NCBI GenBank assembly: GCA_049296695.1
Contig: JBAQSX010000111.1
Location: 1-10,019, forward strand
DNA from: UBA10906 sp049296695
GTDB lineage: Bacteria > Pseudomonadota > Gammaproteobacteria > Methylococcales > Methylomonadaceae
Direction: 5' to 3'
Length of the DNA stretch: 10,019 bases
Part shown: positions 1 to 5,758 of the stretch, piece by piece
How the letters are laid out: each line of letters starts with the position of its first letter
Position numbering within the stretch: the stretch's first letter is position 1
Program-made: the position numbers and the translations under genes
The notes under the pieces: model-generated
Databases searched by the model: none
Told to the model about the DNA's origin: nothing
What the model saw: only the letters and a program-made list of their open reading frames with translations

Positions 1-35
1 TATCAGAGCCGCTCGCCTTAAACGCCGTGTTGGGC
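1..35 (-). repeat. attC site 1 (partial, cut by window edge)
   Basis: This is the R''/L'' half of an attC site on the minus strand; the rest lies left of the window. The outer box GTTGGGC is at 29-35, and the inner part matches the other seven sites (TATCAGAGCCGCTCGCC). It closes cassette a, and the DUF2283 stop codon lies 10 bases from it. Confidence 0.9.
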
Positions 36-44
36 TTTTAATAA

Positions 45-242
45 TTATGCTGCAACCTGTTCGTAAGAAAAAGCTGGAATATCCGCATTTTCTTTTGCGT
101 GTTCTATTGTAATACCACAAACATTACCATGTGAATCAATATCAATCATAGTATTTTCATCGTAATCTTTGGTTTCGGCTATATCAGCATTACGAAACTC
201 AATATATAAAGTATCTGTATCTTGAAAATATTTTATTTTCAT
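45..242 (-). CDS. DUF2283 family small protein, probable antitoxin-type partner
   Basis: This 65-aa protein covers a whole DUF2283 domain: MKIKYFQDTDTLYIEF at the start, an acidic stretch with the expected ETKDYDENTMIDID pattern, then G-N-V-x-G-I-x-I-E-H-A. DUF2283 proteins often sit beside DUF4258-like proteins in pairs that resemble toxin-antitoxin modules; biochemical proof for the family is thin. Its ATG overlaps the TGA of the upstream gene (ATGA at 239-242), so the two are probably translationally coupled. It is the last gene of cassette a. The family call is firm; the antitoxin role is inferred from the pairing. Confidence 0.82.
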   Translation of the reverse strand: MKIKYFQDTDTLYIEFRNADIAETKDYDENTMIDIDSHGNVCGITIEHAKENADIPAFSYEQVAA

Positions 243-475
243 AGTGTAAATGACCTGTCAAAAAATGCGTTATGGACTGTCTCGCCATCAGAAAGTAAAA
301 CTACTCTTAAGTATTTATCATTAGCTTCTTCAATTAATGCCCAGCGACGTATTCTACCGTCTTCCTGAATAAATTCTTTCGCTGGATATTTAATAACCCT
401 TTCTATCCATTCAAGTTCAATTGTTGCTCTATCAGCTCGTTGACGAGTTTCTTTAAAGTATTGTGTGAATTTCAT
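239..475 (-). CDS. DUF4258-like small protein, possible toxin paired with DUF2283
   Basis: This 78-aa basic protein has the pattern W-I-E-R-V-I-x(2)-P (23-31), D-G-R-I-R-R-W (39-45) and Y-L-R-V-V-L-L-x-D-G-x-T-V-x-N-A-F-F-D-R (55-74). That resembles DUF4258 and related small proteins commonly encoded just ahead of a DUF2283 gene. The closing TV-NAFFDR is characteristic. I start it at the ATG at 475; no strong Shine-Dalgarno sequence is visible. A perfect 10-bp inverted repeat lies 20-55 bases upstream and could be an autoregulatory operator. A toxic activity such as RNase is only a guess from the operon form. Confidence 0.72.
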   Translation of the reverse strand: MKFTQYFKETRQRADRATIELEWIERVIKYPAKEFIQEDGRIRRWALIEEANDKYLRVVLLSDGETVHNAFFDRSFTL

Positions 476-494
476 TATAGTGAATTTAATTTAT

Positions 495-530
495 CATCAT
501 GCTTAATTGTTAAAATAATCAAGCATGATG
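495..530. repeat. Inverted repeat upstream of the DUF4258-like/DUF2283 pair
   Basis: CATCATGCTT at 495-504 is the exact reverse complement of AAGCATGATG at 521-530. After one mismatch the pairing continues into the 16-base loop (506-510 with 515-519). It lies just ahead of the pair's ATG on the minus strand, where an autoregulatory operator would be expected. It has no T-tract on either side, so a terminator role is less likely. Confidence 0.5.
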
Positions 531-675
531 TATTACATTACTTCAATTAGCAAATCGAATTTTTCAATGTCCAAACAACACTGACATAATTGCCATCTGA
601 TAAACCCAATGTTGGGATATTGTTACATAAACGTATCTTTAACAAAATTAAAAAACATAACTACACTGTTTCAAA

Positions 676-840
676 TTAGAGGGACGTAAATCTTTTATAC
701 TCATTGTCTCCTATAATGGTTGATTGCCAAGCCGTCTTTATAAGTCGAATTGAACTTTTACAACCATCTAAATTGTGATAGCTTTCAGAACTGACAGCTA
801 TTATTTTTCCATTAGTTGAGATGAGTGGTGTACAAATGAC
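676..840 (-). pseudogene. Fragment resembling DUF1508 (YegP-like), no start codon
   Basis: This open stretch of 54 codons reads TPLISTNGKIIAVSSESYHN and then LDGCKSSIRLIKTAW before a TAA at 676. The pattern N-G-x-I-I-x-x-S-x-x-Y then ten residues then I-x-x-I-K resembles one DUF1508/YegP repeat. It has no ATG, GTG or TTG in a sensible place, and a stop lies directly upstream at 841-843. The 44-aa frame at 812-946 runs into it with a +1 shift near 829-831, so both could be pieces of one decayed gene. The family match is from memory of the pattern and is uncertain. Confidence 0.35.
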
Positions 841-946
841 TTACACATATTCCACAAACTTTTTCTCCGATTTCTGCACATTTTATTCTTGCAGTTGTTT
901 TATCAGCACATGCGAATTTGCATTCTTCACTTTCCGAAAGTTCCAT
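812..946 (-). CDS. Cys-rich 44-aa open reading frame, or the 5' part of a frameshifted gene
   Basis: The ATG at 946 opens 44 codons ending in TAA. The peptide has five cysteines, in a C-x3-C pair (9, 13), a single Cys23 and a closing C-x2-C pair (31, 34), within EKVCGICVSHLYTT. That could bind a metal or be a zinc-ribbon remnant. No Shine-Dalgarno sequence precedes the ATG. A +1 shift near its end would join it to the DUF1508-like fragment at 676-840, so it may be the front of a dead gene rather than a working small protein. I do not recognise a family. Confidence 0.3.
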   Translation of the reverse strand: MELSESEECKFACADKTTARIKCAEIGEKVCGICVSHLYTTHLN

Positions 947-1287
947 TTTTCGGTAGTGATAACCATGTAGTGACAGATAATAATTTAAGGTAAATAGTAT
1001 TCTATTAGTTACATTTGCAACATATTGATTTTAAATAACAATAGTTGTTGCTAAATAATAGCTATCAATTAATACTCAAATAATTTCATCACTACCAACC
1101 AATTAATAATCTACCGAAATTTTAAAACTAAATTTAATAATTACCGAGATAATTTTTTAATAAATGAAACTAAAGATAATACTACTAACTTTTCGTGATT
1201 TTTGTGTTTTTCGTGGACAAAAAAAATTTAGACTTTAAATAACCAATTACTTAAAACTTTAGCCGAAAACCACCATTAATAAAGAAA
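947..1287. other. Non-coding 5' part of cassette a, ending in the shared spacer element
   Basis: There is no credible gene in this AT-rich stretch. From about 1106 to 1287 it is closely similar to 3835-4025 and to the window end (9955-10019). Shared strings include ACCGAAATTTTAAAACTA, TTTTCGTGATTTTTGTG and TTACTTAAAACTTTAGCC. The similarity runs up to the attC boundary, so cassettes a and d have related 5' ends but different 3' contents. Whether it carries a promoter or an RNA cannot be told from sequence alone. Confidence 0.6.
1106..1287 (-). repeat. Shared non-coding cassette element, copy in cassette a
   Basis: About 180 bp matches 3835-4025 with small indels; the outermost part is also seen at 9955-10019. 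It includes a short dyad (AATTACC-GA-GATAATT here, GATTATC-AA-GATAATT in cassette d) and a conserved TAAAAT on the minus strand that could be a -10 element. It sits at the 5' end of the cassette, next to the attC site of the neighbouring cassette. Confidence 0.7.
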
Positions 1288-1374
1288 GCCCAACACCAAG
1301 TTAAGGCGGCGGCACGAACGCTTGCAAATAACACGCGCGTATCAGAGCCGCTCGCCTTAAACGCCTTGTTGGGC
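1288..1374 (-). repeat. attC site 2 (cassette b)
   Basis: This 87-bp site has outer boxes GCCCAAC (1288-1294) and GTTGGGC (1368-1374). The inner arms TTAAGGCGGCGGC and GCCGCTCGCCTTAA pair with one extra unpaired base on one side, as in folded attC. The hydrolase stop codon (1375-1377) directly abuts the box. Confidence 0.95.
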
Positions 1375-2415
1375 TTATATAATTGCATTCATAACTTGTT
1401 TTTCATCAAAATAAAGGTCATGACTTGCACCTTTACATTTATCTAAAAAAGAAACAGTAGATGAAATTTCTTTACTATTGAGTCGAACAGATTGTTTTGG
1501 TGAAGCAGTGCAAAACCAATCATCATTAGAATAAAAATCTACCCATGAGCCAATTTGACCATTATTTGAATCTAAATCTGATGCTAATTTGTTAATTGAG
1601 TTTTTAATTCGTTCTGAACGAGCAGATAAAATAAGTAGTGGACTACCCAAGGTTACAAAATTAATCTTTTCACGAAATACGGGTTTGTTACAATCTATTT
1701 TATTAACAATAGTTTCTAAAGCGACAATAGTACCAAAGCTATGAGACAAAATTGTCACGCTGTCATAATCATTTGTTTTTGATAAAATCAAACTGTTGCT
1801 AATTCTATCTTGAAGTTTATTAAATAAACTATTTTGATTATTTAAATAGCAAAATACCATGTAAGATATATCTAATACTTCATCAACAGGAAGTAGCGTT
1901 GTTAATAAAGATGCTATTACAAAAACAACCCAACTACCCATTTGCTCACCTATTTTTCCCAGATATTCAATAAGTTGAACGTCTATTAAAAATGGTAAAA
2001 AAGAAGGGTGTGTAGAAACCGCTGATAGTGCGGTTGCTATTAGACCGTAATACCATGAAAAAAATATAAGAAAAGTTAGCATTGAACTAAATAACATATA
2101 TTTATTTTTTGTAATTTGTTTCCACACTTCTAATGAACTAGACCAATAAAATATAAGGAAAAGTCCACTAGTGATTTTTGAAAAAAATTTCAAAGATGTT
2201 ATGTTTGGCACTAAATCTTTCCAATATATTTCTTCTATATCTATAGTTTTATTTTCAACTTTAATACTACTAAAACCCGTTTGATACGTTGGCATTTCAG
2301 AAAATAAAAGCCCATTAACATTACAATGATTTTTAATGCCATTAATTAGTTTTTTTAAATAGAGTTCTCGACAAACACTACCCGAACCAGGAATAAAAAT
2401 AATTAGTTCTTTCAT
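1375..2415 (-). CDS. Membrane-associated alpha/beta-hydrolase (lipase/esterase-like)
   Basis: This 346-aa protein has a hydrolase fold interrupted by membrane segments. The first strand and oxyanion region is LIIFIPGSGS (4-13). Hydrophobic segments lie near 83-93, 107-134 and 160-176. The nucleophile elbow is S-H-S-F-G with Ser226, followed by VTLGSPLLIL (254-263). Asp298 or Asp299 in SNDDW and His332 in ASHDLYF are in the right order for a Ser-Asp-His triad. The frame runs on upstream into attC site 3, but I start at ATG 2415, where GGGTG lies 5 bases ahead and the protein begins with its first strand. It is the only gene of cassette b. Substrate is unknown; lipid or ester cleavage at the inner membrane is an inference. 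Confidence 0.75.
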   Translation of the reverse strand: MKELIIFIPGSGSVCRELYLKKLINGIKNHCNVNGLLFSEMPTYQTGFSSIKVENKTIDIEEIYWKDLVPNITSLKFFSKITSGLFLIFYWSSSLEVWKQITKNKYMLFSSMLTFLIFFSWYYGLIATALSAVSTHPSFLPFLIDVQLIEYLGKIGEQMGSWVVFVIASLLTTLLPVDEVLDISYMVFCYLNNQNSLFNKLQDRISNSLILSKTNDYDSVTILSHSFGTIVALETIVNKIDCNKPVFREKINFVTLGSPLLILSARSERIKNSINKLASDLDSNNGQIGSWVDFYSNDDWFCTASPKQSVRLNSKEISSTVSFLDKCKGASHDLYFDEKQVMNAII

Positions 2416-2431
2416 ATTAGCACCCAATAAA

Positions 2432-2518
2432 ACCCAACACCAAGTTAAGGCGGCGGCACGAACGTTAATAGATAACACGCGCGTATCAGAGCCGCTCGCT
2501 TTAAACGCCTTGTTGGAC
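2432..2518 (-). repeat. attC site 3 (cassette c)
   Basis: This 87-bp site has outer boxes ACCCAAC (2432-2438) and GTTGGAC (2512-2518). The inner arms are standard, with CTCGCTTTAA in place of CTCGCCTTAA. The central spacer is of the GTTAATAGATAAC type, shared with sites 5 and 8. The BrnA stop codon lies 14 bases away. Confidence 0.95.
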
Positions 2519-2532
2519 TGTACAAAAAGATA

Positions 2533-2748
2533 TTAAAAAAACTGATTGGCAACAGTCTTTAATGTTGAATTAATAAGAGCTTGATAATCAATTCCTCTTT
2601 GTTCTGCTTTGTGACGAAAACACGCCAAAACATCATCATCAATCATCAAACTAATATTTGTTTTACCTTCATTTTGTTCCTGAAGTTTTGCTAAATGAGG
2701 TATATCTTTAGCTCGTTTGGCATTTGAAAAATTATATTCTTCAAGCAT
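2533..2748 (-). CDS. brnA: BrnA-type antitoxin
   Basis: This 71-aa protein has a flexible N-terminal part and then a ribbon-helix-helix-like C-terminal half. NISLMIDDDVLACFRHKAEQ (31-50) followed by the short helix pattern GIDYQALINSTLK (52-64) is the hallmark of BrnA and related CopG-like antitoxins. In known BrnTA modules BrnA binds and neutralises the BrnT RNase, and the complex represses its own promoter. Its ATG (2748) lies inside the end of brnT, an 8-base overlap, in the usual toxin-first order. It is followed directly by attC site 3. Identification is from the motif and its neighbour. Confidence 0.85.
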   Translation of the reverse strand: MLEEYNFSNAKRAKDIPHLAKLQEQNEGKTNISLMIDDDVLACFRHKAEQRGIDYQALINSTLKTVANQFF

Positions 2749-3013
2749 AGTAACTAGCCTCTTTTCGGGTGGATTTTCGTGCTGAAATTAGACGAATAAT
2801 ATTATCATTATCGCGCAAAGTATAAACTACAGTAAGCAAACGCGCTGAATTACTCATTCCAATTAAAACCCAACGTTTTTCTTGCATACTATCACCATCT
2901 TCTTGAGCAAGAGCAAAAGGGTCAAGTAAAGCCGTTTCTGCTTCTTCAAATGAAATTCCATGTTTTTTAACATTAGATTTAGCTTTAACTGGGTCTGACT
3001 CAATTCTTATCAT
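2741..3013 (-). CDS. brnT: BrnT-type ribonuclease toxin
   Basis: This 90-aa protein is a full-length BrnT. It has DPVKAKSNVKKHGISFEEAE (7-26), an LLDP turn (29-32), EKRWVLIGMSNSARLLTVVY (45-64) and the closing RLISARKSTRKEASYY (74-89). BrnT folds like RelE and acts as an RNase that slows growth by cutting RNA. I start at ATG 3013; the preceding TTG (3016) is possible but adds only one residue. No clear Shine-Dalgarno sequence is visible. The upstream gap (3014-3129) holds an inverted repeat that could be the operator. No core residue is obviously missing, so it looks functional. Confidence 0.9.
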   Translation of the reverse strand: MIRIESDPVKAKSNVKKHGISFEEAETALLDPFALAQEDGDSMQEKRWVLIGMSNSARLLTVVYTLRDNDNIIRLISARKSTRKEASYYA

Positions 3014-3070
3014 CAATTATTCAGATATTGGTTATCAAGAGAATTTATTAAAACATATAAATAGCTTTAT

Positions 3071-3094
3071 CGAAATCCTATTTCGTGGATTTTG
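3071..3094. repeat. Small inverted repeat upstream of brnT, possible operator
   Basis: AAATCC (3073-3078) pairs with GGATTT (3087-3092) across an 8-base loop, with a further C-G pair at 3071/3094. BrnTA modules are autoregulated through a dyad at their promoter, so the place is right. The arms are short, and part of the motif (TTTCGTGGA) also occurs in the non-coding cassette spacers, so it may be unrelated to brnT. Confidence 0.3.
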
Positions 3095-3129
3095 TATCAT
3101 TGGATAGATAAAAAACTAAAAGCGTATTA

Positions 3130-3327
3130 TTAAATTTTGACGTAACGCCAAGTTTTCAATCCTAAAGTCTGTGCAGCAATTTTTGCTGTCGCTTTGTCGC
3201 CTAAAACTGGTACTTGATTAAGGTCTAGAATGTCTAATAACTCAAAATTTCCAGATGCTAAGTCTTTGTTAAAATCAAACTTATACCAACGAACCATACT
3301 TTCTGTTGTTGCAAGCACATATGACAT
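3130..3327 (-). CDS. Hypothetical 65-aa protein, unknown function
   Basis: I do not recognise a family. The frame begins in attC-flanking sequence at 3390, but the ATG at 3327 has a fair ribosome site (GGTGAG, 4 bases ahead), giving MSYVLATTESMVRWYKFDF at the start. The protein is soluble, has no membrane segment, and ends in a basic stretch, KIAAQTLGLKTWRYVKI. It is the first gene of cassette c, 116 bases ahead of brnT, so it may be separately expressed cargo from a fused cassette rather than a third toxin-antitoxin component. Confidence 0.6.
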   Translation of the reverse strand: MSYVLATTESMVRWYKFDFNKDLASGNFELLDILDLNQVPVLGDKATAKIAAQTLGLKTWRYVKI

Positions 3328-3381
3328 ATTTCTCACCAATTTACCAAATAATTGAATACGAAGAATGTTAAAAATGAAAAA

Positions 3382-3469
3382 GTCCAACACTAAGTTAAGT
3401 GGGCGGCACGAACGCTTGCAGATAACATGCGCGTATTAGAGCCGCTCCCCTTAAATGCCCATGTTGGAC
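3382..3469 (-). repeat. attC site 4 (cassette d), most diverged copy
   Basis: This 88-bp site has outer boxes GTCCAAC (3382-3388) and GTTGGAC (3463-3469). It carries several changes from the other copies, including GTGGGCGGC for GGCGGCGGC on one arm and CTCCCCTTAA for CTCGCCTTAA on the other. One change (C to G) occurs on both arms at paired positions, which preserves the folded stem. Confidence 0.93.
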
Positions 3470-3519
3470 ATTGATAGATTACATTTAAAATGCAAACCAA
3501 CAAAATGTAAAATAAAACT

Positions 3520-3526
3520 GCCCAAC
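3520..3526. other. Solitary attC-like R box (GCCCAAC) in cassette d
   Basis: GCCCAAC occurs without the rest of an attC site, starting 51 bases after the last base of attC 4. Cassette h has the same heptamer at exactly the same distance from attC 8 (9511-9517), also inside an AAAATAAAA...GCCCAACA context. It may be the relic of a lost attC site or a feature of the ancestral element. Confidence 0.4.
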
Positions 3527-3834
3527 ACGCATAAAACTACGAATAAAAAATATTTAGATTCGTGATTTTAAAATACCAAATAATAGTTTTAAAACATAAA
3601 ACCAATTTCAAACTAAACTAAGAAATAAGTCTATTTTAAGACTACAAAGTAATAGGCTTGTGTTATACCAAAAAAATGTAAAGTTACAATAAAAACTTTA
3701 GCAATATTTCACCGATTAAAGAGTGCCGATAAAGGTATAAACACACCACAAATTTAAGATTTTTATTGTCTACAAAAGCAGTAGTTATAAATTATAAGCT
3801 TAAATTTAAACACCAAAGAAACAACTTAATATTT

Positions 3835-4025
3835 TAATAAGTTACCGAAATTTTAAAACTAAATTCGATGATTATCAAGATAATTTTTTAACAAATGAAA
3901 CTTAAAGATAATGCTGTTAAATTTTCGTGATTTTTGTGTTTTTCGTGGACAAAAAGCTTCAAACGTTAAATAATCAATTACTTAAAACTTTAGCCGAAAA
4001 CCAAAAACTACCCATAATAGAGAAT
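3835..4025 (-). repeat. Shared non-coding cassette element, copy in cassette d
   Basis: This copy matches 1106-1287 nearly end to end, and its first part matches 9955-10019. On the minus strand TTGATA, 17 bases, then TAAAAT is a fair sigma-70-like promoter. The TAAAAT is kept in all three copies, but the -35 is not (TCGGTA in cassette a, ACGATA in cassette h), so a promoter role is only possible. Confidence 0.7.
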
Positions 4026-4113
4026 GCCCAACACTAAGTTAAGGCGGCGGCACGAACGTTAATAGATAACACGCGCGTATCAGAGCCGCTCGCCTTAAAC
4101 GCCCATGTTGGAC
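4026..4113 (-). repeat. attC site 5 (cassette e)
   Basis: This 88-bp site has outer boxes GCCCAAC (4026-4032) and GTTGGAC (4107-4113), standard inner arms and a central spacer of the GTTAATAGATAAC type. It has one extra base next to the right-hand box (GCCCAT before GTTGGAC), as in site 4. Confidence 0.95.
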
Positions 4114-4187
4114 AGGTAAGACATCACATTCAATGTTTTTGCGTGATTCATATTTGCTAATCCAGTTTAATTATTTATTTATATTTT

Positions 4188-5435
4188 TTATTCGGCATTA
4201 TCAATAAACTGCTTAATTGCACGTTCATTTTCTTGTCCAGAAATATGTATTACTTGCCAACCATTACCGTGAACTTCATGTAAATCAAAATCACAATATC
4301 TTGCAGTAGTGATTATCGTTTGAAACTGGTTTTCTGGGTCTAAGAAGTGATGACGGAAATATTCAAACCAACCTTCAAATAAAGATAGTTTAAAGTCATC
4401 TAAAACTAAAATTGTTGGCGAATAGCGACCACAAAAGCGTGCCAATGCAGTTAAAAATTCTATAAAAACAGTATCTTGTTGTGTTCCGCCTAGCGAACAA
4501 AATGGCATACCTTTGGGTGGTGGATTCTTCTTTCTAACAACATCTAAGCACATACGTCTTACGCCGTTTTCACACTCAAATTTGATATTTTTAATATTAG
4601 CATAACAATAATTATTTATTTATTTATTTATTTCTTTAGCCAAACTTTCAATTACTATAGGGTCAACTTTCAAAATACCTGAAAAATAAGCAATATCATC
4701 ATTTTCTTCTTCATCGGTTAAACGACTCCTATAGCTTCTTGGCAAAAGTAAGTTAATCTTAAAGGGGTTTGTTGGCGCATCAAATCCATTGACTTTGTAT
4801 AAAATTTTATTGCTATCTGAAATTTCTAAACTAATTTTTATTTCATCAGGAGCAAAATAAGTTAAATTAATTTTTAAAGGACACGAAGTATTTATTTTAT
4901 TTTTCCATCCTTCCAAATAGGCTACATCGAAAATACCACTAATCCAGCTACAAAGAGCCGACTTCCCAGTGTCATTATCTCCAGAAATGAGATTAAGTTT
5001 TCCTAATATAATTGATGATTGACTTTCAAAAACTGGTGATTCATCAATTTCTACTTTATGAATCCAACCAATTGGCGAATACAAACCTTCATGCTCATGA
5101 GCAATTCTTGATTCGTGCATTTGCTTATAACCAAGAAGTAGCTCAGGCGGATATTTATCACCACGATTATTATCTATTTGTGTTCCATGATTTCGACAAA
5201 GCCATATAGCATTATCAATACTTTTTAATTCTTTTTCAGATAAGTCTCCACGTCCTCGCGGTCCTCCAATTGCAGCACTGTATATGTGGGCTACCGTTCC
5301 AGAATTGGAAGTTTCATCTTTTTTTGCGCCAGGTCCTTTTGTTAGCTTGTTACAAGCAGGATAACTACATCGTAATCCTGCACGTTCAGCTACTCTAAGT
5401 TTGGTACATGAACTAAAGTTTATTCTTTTTTCCAA
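4188..5435 (-). pseudogene. HNH endonuclease-ABC/SMC-like ATPase, interrupted by an in-frame stop in an AAAT repeat
   Basis: One 416-codon frame is interrupted by a single TAA (4620-4622). The start is TTG (5435); a stop lies five codons further upstream. Residues 1-110 form an HNH module of a type frequent in phage-defence proteins: C23-x4-C28, AHIYSAAIGGPRGRGD (49-64), N75, LCRNH (79-83) and ID (87-88). Residues 141-158 hold the Walker A motif, SGDNDTGKSA. After the stop the same frame continues with a signature-like SLGGTQQ, Walker B TILVLDDF and a further strand TIITTA. Both halves of the ATPase site are thus split by the stop, in an (AAAT)5 run. The second half could restart at ATG 4553. 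It is a dead gene or one switched off by repeat length. Septu joins similar domains in two proteins; this is not a confirmed member. Confidence 0.78.
4614..4633 (-). repeat. Tetranucleotide repeat (AAAT)5 inside the HNH-ATPase gene
   Basis: Five perfect AAAT units on the coding strand are followed by AAT. Because AAAT repeats have a 12-base codon period that includes TAA, three or more units stop the frame. Two units would read GAA-ATA-AAT-AAT and stay open into the second half. The run therefore decides whether the full protein is made, as in phase-variable loci. Confidence 0.85.
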
Positions 5436-5564
5436 AATTATCTCTAATTAACATTGTGTTAGCTTTAAATTATTTTGCTATCAATTCCCCCTAAACGACT
5501 CCCAAAGGAAATCAACCCAAAGCCCGCCCTCTCGCAAGCGATCAAACGAGTGTTCACCGAGAAA
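5436..5564. other. 5' leader of cassette e, richer in GC than its surroundings
   Basis: No gene is visible here. On the minus strand TTGATA lies 17 bases before TAACAC, a weak possible promoter for the HNH-ATPase gene. The part next to attC (5490-5560) is visibly GC-richer than other cassette spacers, which fits separate origins of the cassettes. Confidence 0.35.
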
Positions 5565-5651
5565 GCCCAACACCAAGTTAAGGCGGCGGCATGAACGCTT
5601 GCAGACAACACGCGCGTATCAGAGCCGCTCGCTTTAAACGCCCTGTTGGAC
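5565..5651 (-). repeat. attC site 6 (cassette f)
   Basis: This 87-bp site has outer boxes GCCCAAC (5565-5571) and GTTGGAC (5645-5651). Small changes are GGCATGAACG for GGCACGAACG, a GCAGACAAC central spacer, and CTCGCTTTAA. Confidence 0.95.
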
Positions 5652-5733
5652 AATTAAGAAGGGTTAATACAGCACAAAACGCAGTAGAGGAAACTCATTT
5701 CGCTGGAGTATGGTTTAATATGTGACACAATAA

Positions 5734-5758
5734 CTAACTAACTATCTAAGTTAGTTAT
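5734..5758 (-). repeat. Hairpin at the end of the cassette f operon
   Basis: TAACTAACT (5735-5743) and AGTTAGTTA (5749-5757) pair across a 5-base loop, and the TAAC repeats allow a second 10-bp register (5730-5739 with 5749-5758). It overlaps the stop codon of the last gene (5755-5757). No T-run follows on the minus strand, so it is at best an imperfect terminator; it may protect the 3' end of the RNA. Confidence 0.4.

Larger units (their letters stand above)
3470..4025. other. Gene-less cassette d
   Basis: I find no believable gene in these 556 bases on either strand. Most of the stretch is recognisably related to cassette h. The order and spacing of shared blocks is kept: CGAATAAAAA...TTAGATTCGT, TTATACCAAAAAA, ATTTAAGATTTTTATTGT and ACCGAAATTTTAAAACTA. 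Its last 190 bp also match the end of cassette a. Gene-less cassettes are known in chromosomal integrons and may carry promoters or small RNAs; nothing here proves either. Confidence 0.65.

Noticed and set aside
604..617. ACCCAATGTTGGGA, resembling two attC outer boxes fused without the inner part
   Set aside because: It is too short to tell from chance; there are no inner arms or spacer.
2416..2478. N-terminal extension of the hydrolase frame (reads VRAAALTWCW)
   Set aside because: It is the translation of attC site 3; the protein's first strand starts after ATG 2415.
3328..3390. N-terminal extension of the 65-aa gene in cassette c
   Set aside because: It runs into the attC border, and the ATG at 3327 has the better ribosome site.
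4171..4187. Second TTATTTATTTA run as a possible phase-variation tract
   Set aside because: It lies after the stop codon of the HNH-ATPase frame and is imperfect.
5012..5209. 65-aa plus-strand frame
   Set aside because: It lies opposite the HNH-ATPase gene and has no domain signal; a shadow.
5465..5653. 62-aa minus-strand frame
   Set aside because: It spans attC site 6 (reads HAAALTWCW) and has no family signal.
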